Of a stretch of DNA of 64,000 bases, positions 59,189 to 64,000 are shown in pieces (the first letter of the stretch is position 1; each line of letters opens with the position of its first letter). The translations under genes were made by a program, and so were the position numbers. Source of the stretch: Beta vulgaris subsp. vulgaris (taxonomy: Eukaryota; Streptophyta; Magnoliopsida; Caryophyllales; Amaranthaceae). The DNA lies in assembly GCF_026745355.1 (NCBI RefSeq), contig NC_079207.1:17554959-17618958 (forward strand). The letters are read 5' to 3'. Under the pieces are notes generated by a model. That model was not told where the DNA came from and made no database searches. It saw only the letters and a list, made by a program, of their open reading frames with translations.

Positions 59189-59561
59189 TTAGTCGCCAAT
59201 TTCTAGGCTCTTTCCGATTAGCTTATTTATTCTCACTATGGCAGCGGTCCTCTTCCATTATGGACTACCTCATTATTCTTTGTAATTGTAGTAGCATTCT
59301 AGCATGCCAATATTTAATCAAGAATCTAGATGGAACTATTTAAGTCAAAATTCCCTGATGTATCTAGAAAAGTCCATATTTTCTACCACAAAAGAAACCC
59401 GAAAAAAGGAACAAAAAATAGTCAGCTCTCTATTCCCTCTCCTCGCTCTACACGAATCTTTACCACCCTCAGATTTCACACCTATCACGTCATCACTTGC
59501 AACAGCAAAGACTCCCATAGACCCCACATACTTCCCTCCCACGGCAACTCCCCCCACCCCC

Positions 59562-59568
59562 TTTATAT
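59562..59568 (+). promoter_or_regulatory. Candidate TATA box of the ATL gene
   Basis: TTTATAT about 70 bp upstream of the ATG, followed by a CT-rich then A-rich leader. The transcription start is inferred near 59595. Confidence 0.45.
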
Positions 59569-59633
59569 TCTTCTCCACTCAAAACCAACAAAAAAAAAAC
59601 ATATTCATTTTACTCTAAATAAAAACCTCCAAA

Positions 59634-60614
59634 ATGACGAGCCGCCATTTCTGCACCATCATATCACTTTTACTGTTATTAATCTTCATCTTCTCAACAT
59701 CAGTAAATGCACAGCAGCCGTCAGATTCGACCGCATCCGACGATGATTATGCAATTGAAGGAAGTAGAGTAAATCCATCAATGGCGTTGATTGTGATTGT
59801 TTTAGTTCTTGCTTTTTTCATCACTGGATGCATATCCATTTACATCCAACTATGCACTGATAACAATTCAATCGGAGGTCAATCAGCTGGGATTAGAACC
59901 AACAATCAAACGGCGGTGAATCTCCGTGGACTCGACCAATCGTTACTCGACACGTTTCCGACGTTTTTGTACTCCGATGTTAAGGAGTTGAAATTCGGTA
60001 AAGAGTCACTCGAGTGCGCTGTTTGTTTGAACGAGTTCGAAGGAGATGAAACGCTGCGTTTGCTTCCGAAGTGTGATCATGTGTTTCACTCGGAATGTAT
60101 CGACGCTTGGCTTTCTTCGCATAGTACTTGCCCCGTTTGTCGAGCGAACCTCGTTGTTGCTGATGACTCGGCCGAGTCGACTCACCTGGAGGAAGGCGAG
60201 ACAGGTCCGAGTTACGAGGTGGAGGTTATTGTAGTACCGGAGTTGCCGAAGGGGAGAGTGCTGAGGTGGAACTCGACGGGCCACGTTGACTCAGTGAGTC
60301 GACTCGGGGAGGGTCGGGAGAGGTTTACGTTGAGGTTGCCAGATGAGGTTCGGAGGCAGCTGTTGTTGGTGGCTCGGCCGAAGCTGAAGAGGACAATTAG
60401 TATGGTGGCTTTACCTCGGGTGTCGAGCTCGCGTCGCGGGTATCGGAATGGAGGAGATGGGAGTGGAAGTAGCCGTTATGGGCGGTTTTTTGGGAGGTCG
60501 TTTAAGTGGACGACGAAAAATAATGGTGGTGATGGAGAAGGAAGTATTGGGTCGAAGAGGTTTTTAGGGACGGTTGTAAAGCCGTTGGAGGCTTTGCCTA
60601 CGCTCCCTGTTTGA
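59634..60614 (+). CDS. ATL-family RING-H2 E3 ubiquitin ligase (ATL6/ATL31-like)
   Basis: A single-exon, 326-residue protein. Residues 1-26 form a signal peptide (cut after VNA), and ~49-72 a transmembrane helix, so the RING faces the cytosol. The GLD motif (99-101) leads into the RING-H2 domain: Cys128, Cys131, Cys147, His149, His152, Cys155, Cys166, Cys169, with Trp159 that contacts the E2 in this family. The C-terminal half is basic, with FTLRLPDEVRRQ (231-242) and KRTIS (252-256), as in ATL6/ATL31, which link carbon/nitrogen status and defence and bind 14-3-3 proteins in Arabidopsis. The start has A at -3 and the next upstream frames are unrelated. No frame breaks. ATL6/31 orthology is by motif resemblance, not alignment. 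Confidence 0.95.
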   Translation: MTSRHFCTIISLLLLLIFIFSTSVNAQQPSDSTASDDDYAIEGSRVNPSMALIVIVLVLAFFITGCISIYIQLCTDNNSIGGQSAGIRTNNQTAVNLRGLDQSLLDTFPTFLYSDVKELKFGKESLECAVCLNEFEGDETLRLLPKCDHVFHSECIDAWLSSHSTCPVCRANLVVADDSAESTHLEEGETGPSYEVEVIVVPELPKGRVLRWNSTGHVDSVSRLGEGRERFTLRLPDEVRRQLLLVARPKLKRTISMVALPRVSSSRRGYRNGGDGSGSSRYGRFFGRSFKWTTKNNGGDGEGSIGSKRFLGTVVKPLEALPTLPV

Positions 60615-60900
60615 CTTTGACTCCTTTGCTGTAATTGTATGTAGGATTTTTTTTATTTTTTTATTTTTATGTTTCTGAAAGTCAAAAGCTTGTTACCATG
60701 TCAAAAACAATTTAACCAAAAGTTTAAATTAATGATGAAACTTTAAGAGCAAGTAGTTTTAGCTACTTGCTACCCGAGGGCCGAGACTCTTAGGTGAGTG
60801 CTAAAATGTAAATTCTATTTAGAATTTTAGGAATGTTAACTTTGGACAATTGTTGTATTATCTTTGTAGAGAAAGTTGTTTTTTTTTTTTTTATTTGATG
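60615..60900 (+). other. ATL 3' flank / 3' UTR
   Basis: T-rich runs and an AATTTA-type element suggest 3' UTR. The exact poly(A) site is not determinable. Confidence 0.5.
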
Positions 60901-61344
60901 ATGGGAGACTTAAAATATTATTACTCCCTCCATATTCTTTCTTCTAGCTATTTCCGTTAAAAGTTGATAAATATATATTAGACTTTAAAATGTAATTAAC
61001 ATTAGTAGAAAAATGACGATTTGTGTCGAACAGTAGAACAAATGATGTAGATAGGGAAATTGTGCCAGTTCCTATTAAAAACCCGACGCAAATTAACTAA
61101 AGCAAGAAAATCAGAAATCATAATTGTGTCTAACCTTGCCTCCCAACTGACACAAAGTACTTATTTACGTCGACTACAGTTTGCCAAACGACACATATGA
61201 GAGTTATACATATCCAAAATAAAATCAGAAATTGCGTTGAATGTAAATTAGGGTGTGCCAAACATAACATTACATATATAACTCACTTTCAAAAATAGTA
61301 ATAGTATCTTGTCTTTAAATGATTCTTTCCCTCACAAAGACCAA
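60901..61344. other. Transposon fragments
   Basis: A lone CTCCCTCCATATTCTTTC Stowaway-like end begins at 60923 without a matching right end. CATTAGTAGAAAAATGACG near 61000 resembles a CACTA-type start, with TGTGTCGA and GACGCAAATT motifs after it. Boundaries are unresolved. Confidence 0.4.
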
Positions 61345-61500
61345 CATGAGTATTGTAACGTAATTGGTTAGTGCATTAGCATATCAAATGAGAGGTCATG
61401 AGTTCGAAACTTGAAACACATGTTTTTATTACTTAATGTCTCAATTGATTGTGTGAGGGAGAAAGAGTACATGTCACAGCATGACATTATTTGTCTTGGA
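61345..61500 (+). mobile_element. tRNA-derived SINE (probable)
   Basis: A box-A-like GTAATTGGTTAGTGCATTAG (61360-61379) and a box-B-like GAGTTCGAAAC (61400-61410) lie ~40 bp apart, as in tRNA-derived SINE heads. The body is T-rich. No clear target duplication or tail, so limits are approximate. Confidence 0.55.
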
Positions 61501-61905
61501 TTTTAGATATAGATATAGATTTGACTAAGTCTCAACTTCTAGCCTTTACACCCTTTGTTTTATCTTTTAAATAAAAATTGGCGCTAAAAGGATGGTCACA
61601 ACTCTGTATAAGAACGACTGAATGACCATGTGGAGAAACCTCATATAGGAGGAGACACGGGTGGGGATAATATAGGCAAATATAATGGGGCCCTATACAC
61701 TCTCTTTTGGGTCTTCATTTGTAGTTCAAAAAACATATATTCGTGTTTACTGGCTAATGGGGACTATTCAAAAGTTTAACAAAACTTTGATAAATTTTGT
61801 GGATATATATCAAGAGTTGATTTCATGTTCTCATTGCTCATTCTTTTACAGTTTTACCACTGACTCAAATATTTCTTTTGTCTTTTGTTCAATCAATTAT
61901 AACAT
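61501..61905. other. Spacer, no gene seen
   Basis: The plus open frame from 61685 has no domain and runs into a MITE. Confidence 0.5.
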
Positions 61906-62256
61906 ACTCTCTCTGTTCCATAATACTTTTTACACTTTCTTTTTTTATTTGTCCCAAAATACTCTTTACACTTCTATTTTGGGATATGACCTACTATTAT
62001 TTTAATTCTACCTTTGAACTATGGGTCCACACACTCTCTCCTCCAAATAAAATAATACCAGTACTTTTATGACCTACCAACTCTAATCATGGCCCACATT
62101 CTCTCTCCTTAAAATAAAATAATATTACTTTTACTAAGTACAAACTTCTATCACATTTACTTTTCAATAAAAATAACAGTCGATAACCAAACAACAAGTT
62201 ATCATCTAAAACTACATGTCTGGATAAGTATCAAAAGTATTTTGGGATGATGGAAT
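61906..62256. mobile_element. Stowaway-like MITE (degenerate)
   Basis: The left CTCTCTCTGTTCCATAATACTT is inverted relative to AAGTATTTTGGGATGATGGA at the right. A second left-arm copy (TTTGTCCCAAAATACTCTTT) sits near 61950. Confidence 0.6.
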
Positions 62257-63270
62257 ATATATTTTGGAACCCTTGTATTTTGGAGGTCCTATTCTGTCGG
62301 CCTAATTATATGGGTCAAGAACCGTCCCTAAAAGAAGATAAAGGACATGTTCGACAAAAATAGCAATTGTCTTTTGAAATTAGATGTAAATAGTTTGCCT
62401 ATCAGCGCATCAAGCCCAGAGCCCTCGAATTGAACATCAACATCAAGATATCTCATACTTGGCTGTTCCCCCTCCCAGATATGGTGAAGTGAAAGCGGGC
62501 GCAAGCGGCAAACCCAACTGCCTTTGAATGATTTCTCTCTCCATTTCAACGCCATCCCAAGATATGATTTCTCTCTACTATCTTACAAATATGTATGGGT
62601 CATATTGCGCTCAGGTGCCTTGATATGAGATGGGTTTCATAATATTGATTATTAACTTGTCACCAACTTAGACTGATTAACTTATCATCCTCCTGCGAAC
62701 AACATTTATCTACATGTTCAAAATGTGCATTGTACCTGTTTGATGAAATGCCTATGAGAAATATATTCATAGAGTAGCCACTTGAATGGCGGAATAGTCT
62801 GTGTTTCAACAATTTCGTTGGTATGTGACGAAGTTGCTATATATGCATCCATATAGTACATGGAGATGATTGGAATTCTCAATTCAGCTATGATGATAAT
62901 TTGCTATAAAAGTAAGAAAAAAACTGTCGTAAGTAGTCACCTGAAATAACATTATTACTTCATGTTGAAAAAAAAAACCAATATTATATAGTATATACTT
63001 CCTCGGTTGCTGTTCCATAGTGCCTACAACACTTTTTTTTCTCACGTACTTCTTTCGCGTGTTCGATTCTGAACTGATCTTTACCACCCAGCAATCAGCA
63101 TAGCCTCTTCTGCTCTCCCAAAGCTTCTCAATAAAGCCATACCATGATACCATAGTAGGGTAAAGTTGATACATGGACCCTTTTAGCATACTCCACAGTC
63201 CTTATATGGGCTTAAGACTTGATCTACATAGAACCGAAAACTAGCCTTAAACTGAAAATTGAAAACCGAC
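62257..63270 (-). other. Unassigned DNA with two minus-strand open frames
   Basis: Minus frames at 62328-62555 (MALKWREKSFKG, VQFEGSGLDALIGKLF) and 62884-63189 (TMVSWYGFIEKLWESRRGY) have balanced composition rather than low complexity, but I recognise no family and they lack a shared phase. They could be exons of an eroded gene or transposon. Confidence 0.25.
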
Positions 63271-63274
63271 CTTT

Positions 63275-63600
63275 TTTTTTTTTTTTTCTCATTTTGCAGA
63301 TTTTGGCTCATTTTATGTTTTTTTTTCTCATTTTATGTTTTTGTCCATTTTAAGAAACTTTTGTTCATTTAAGCACTTTGCTCATTTTACCAAATTTTTG
63401 CTCATTTTATGAAGTTTTGTTCATTTTATGCTTTTTTTGCTCATTTTATGTTTTCGCTCATTTTAAGAAATTTTTGTTCATTTTACAAAGTTTTGCTCAT
63501 CTATGTTTTTTTCTCATTTTATATTTTTGCTTATTTTAAGAACTTTTTATTCATTTTATCTTTTTGCTCATTTTAAGAAATTTTTTGCTCATTTTATGTT
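63275..63600. repeat. TTTGCTCATTTTATG minisatellite
   Basis: About 16 degenerate units of 17-24 bp built on TTTTTGCTCATTTTATG, alternating with TTTTAAGAAA variants. Confidence 0.85.
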
Positions 63601-63640
63601 GCAATTTCCAGCATATGAGCAATTTTCAGGTAATTCTATT

Positions 63641-63642
<2 letters not shown>

Positions 63643-63690
<48 letters not shown>
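63643..63690. repeat. (TA)n microsatellite
   Basis: 48 bp of alternating TA directly after the minisatellite. Confidence 0.97.
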
Positions 63691-63692
<2 letters not shown>

Positions 63693-64000
63693 TTTGGGCT
63701 CATGTGAGAATACCATAGTTATGTGAGAAGACTTAATTATGTGAGAATAGATCTCTACCATTAGATCACTCTCATCTAACGGTTGACATTTCCCCAAAAA
63801 AAACCAAAGAAGTTCGTTAAAGCTCATTAATCCCAAAAAAAAACCATAGGAAAACCCCAAAATTTCGTGCATCTTCTTCGTGCAACCCAGCTCGCCATTT
63901 TCGTCCATTTTTGAAGCTTCAACAACATCCAAAACTAGCGATTTATCCTCAATTAAAGCTCAAACAACATTCCAAATTCTCCATTGAAGCTCGAAAATGA
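63691..64000. other. Unclassified repeat-like sequence
   Basis: ATGTGAGAA phrases recur three times (63702, 63722, 63741), then CATCTAACGGTTGACA. The minus open frame is probably incidental. No terminus within the window. Confidence 0.35.

Noticed and set aside
61360..61410. tRNA gene candidate
   Set aside because: Box-A-like and box-B-like motifs are present but no cloverleaf acceptor stem closes; a SINE head fits better.
63503..63932. Frames ending in repeated Ile-Tyr on both strands
   Set aside because: Produced by the (TA)n microsatellite.

Overview
This window reads as gene-poor, AT-rich nuclear DNA from a flowering plant, most likely a eudicot. The evidence is nested plant-type transposons: Ty3/gypsy chromovirus and Tat-like elements, Ty1/copia, L1-type LINEs with DUF4283-like ORF1, tRNA-derived SINEs, Stowaway and hAT MITEs, a MULE and a Helitron. 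The only intact host gene I can support is an intronless ATL-family RING-H2 ubiquitin ligase at 59634-60614 (+). The species cannot be fixed from sequence alone.

Layout. 1-5.1 kb: a CACTA terminus, a local tandem duplication whose second copy received a MITE, a SINE with an 18-bp target duplication, and a hAT MITE. 5.16-9.38 kb: a Mutator-like element with ~100-bp terminal inverted repeats, containing a probable solo LTR that itself received a Stowaway MITE and a 1.1-kb hAT element. 9.4-17.8 kb: Stowaway MITEs, a LINE 3' end, and a 1.4-kb element with palindromic ends. 17.8-19.3 kb: a decayed Ty1/copia pol on the minus strand. 19.6-25.2 kb: a LINE (LINE A) split by a Stowaway MITE and a CACTA-like element. 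25.4-26.7 kb: an Athila-like solo LTR. 26.97-34.75 kb: a complete but non-coding LTR retrotransposon (LTRs ~2.9 kb, 5-bp TSD). 35.4-37.3 kb: a minus-strand Tat-like gypsy integrase remnant with two hAT MITE insertions. 37.3-40.5 kb: 3' part of another LTR element carrying a small Helitron. 40.5-45 kb: 3' end of a second Tat-like element, with an opposite-strand accessory ORF (PF04195-like) between pol and LTR. 45.2-57.1 kb: LINE B, interrupted at its zinc knuckle by a full-length Tekay/Del chromovirus (46239-56542, TSD AATGA). 57.1-64 kb: MITEs, the ATL gene, a SINE, MITEs and simple repeats.

The most interesting signal is shared by the two complete LTR elements. Their LTRs are otherwise largely different, but both carry a closely similar block of ~635 bp starting at AG|GTAACG and ending at TTTTAG|GTA, which looks like an intron or leader module. 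Inside it a ~38-nt sequence occurs twice per LTR and can fold into a two-stem hairpin; across all eight copies changes fall only in the loop and bulge. The non-coding element may therefore depend on the chromovirus, using the same primer-binding site, polypurine tract and leader.

The recent-looking repeats contain many single-base indels, while the single-copy ATL gene is clean. Some frameshifts in the chromovirus may therefore be assembly errors rather than real mutations.
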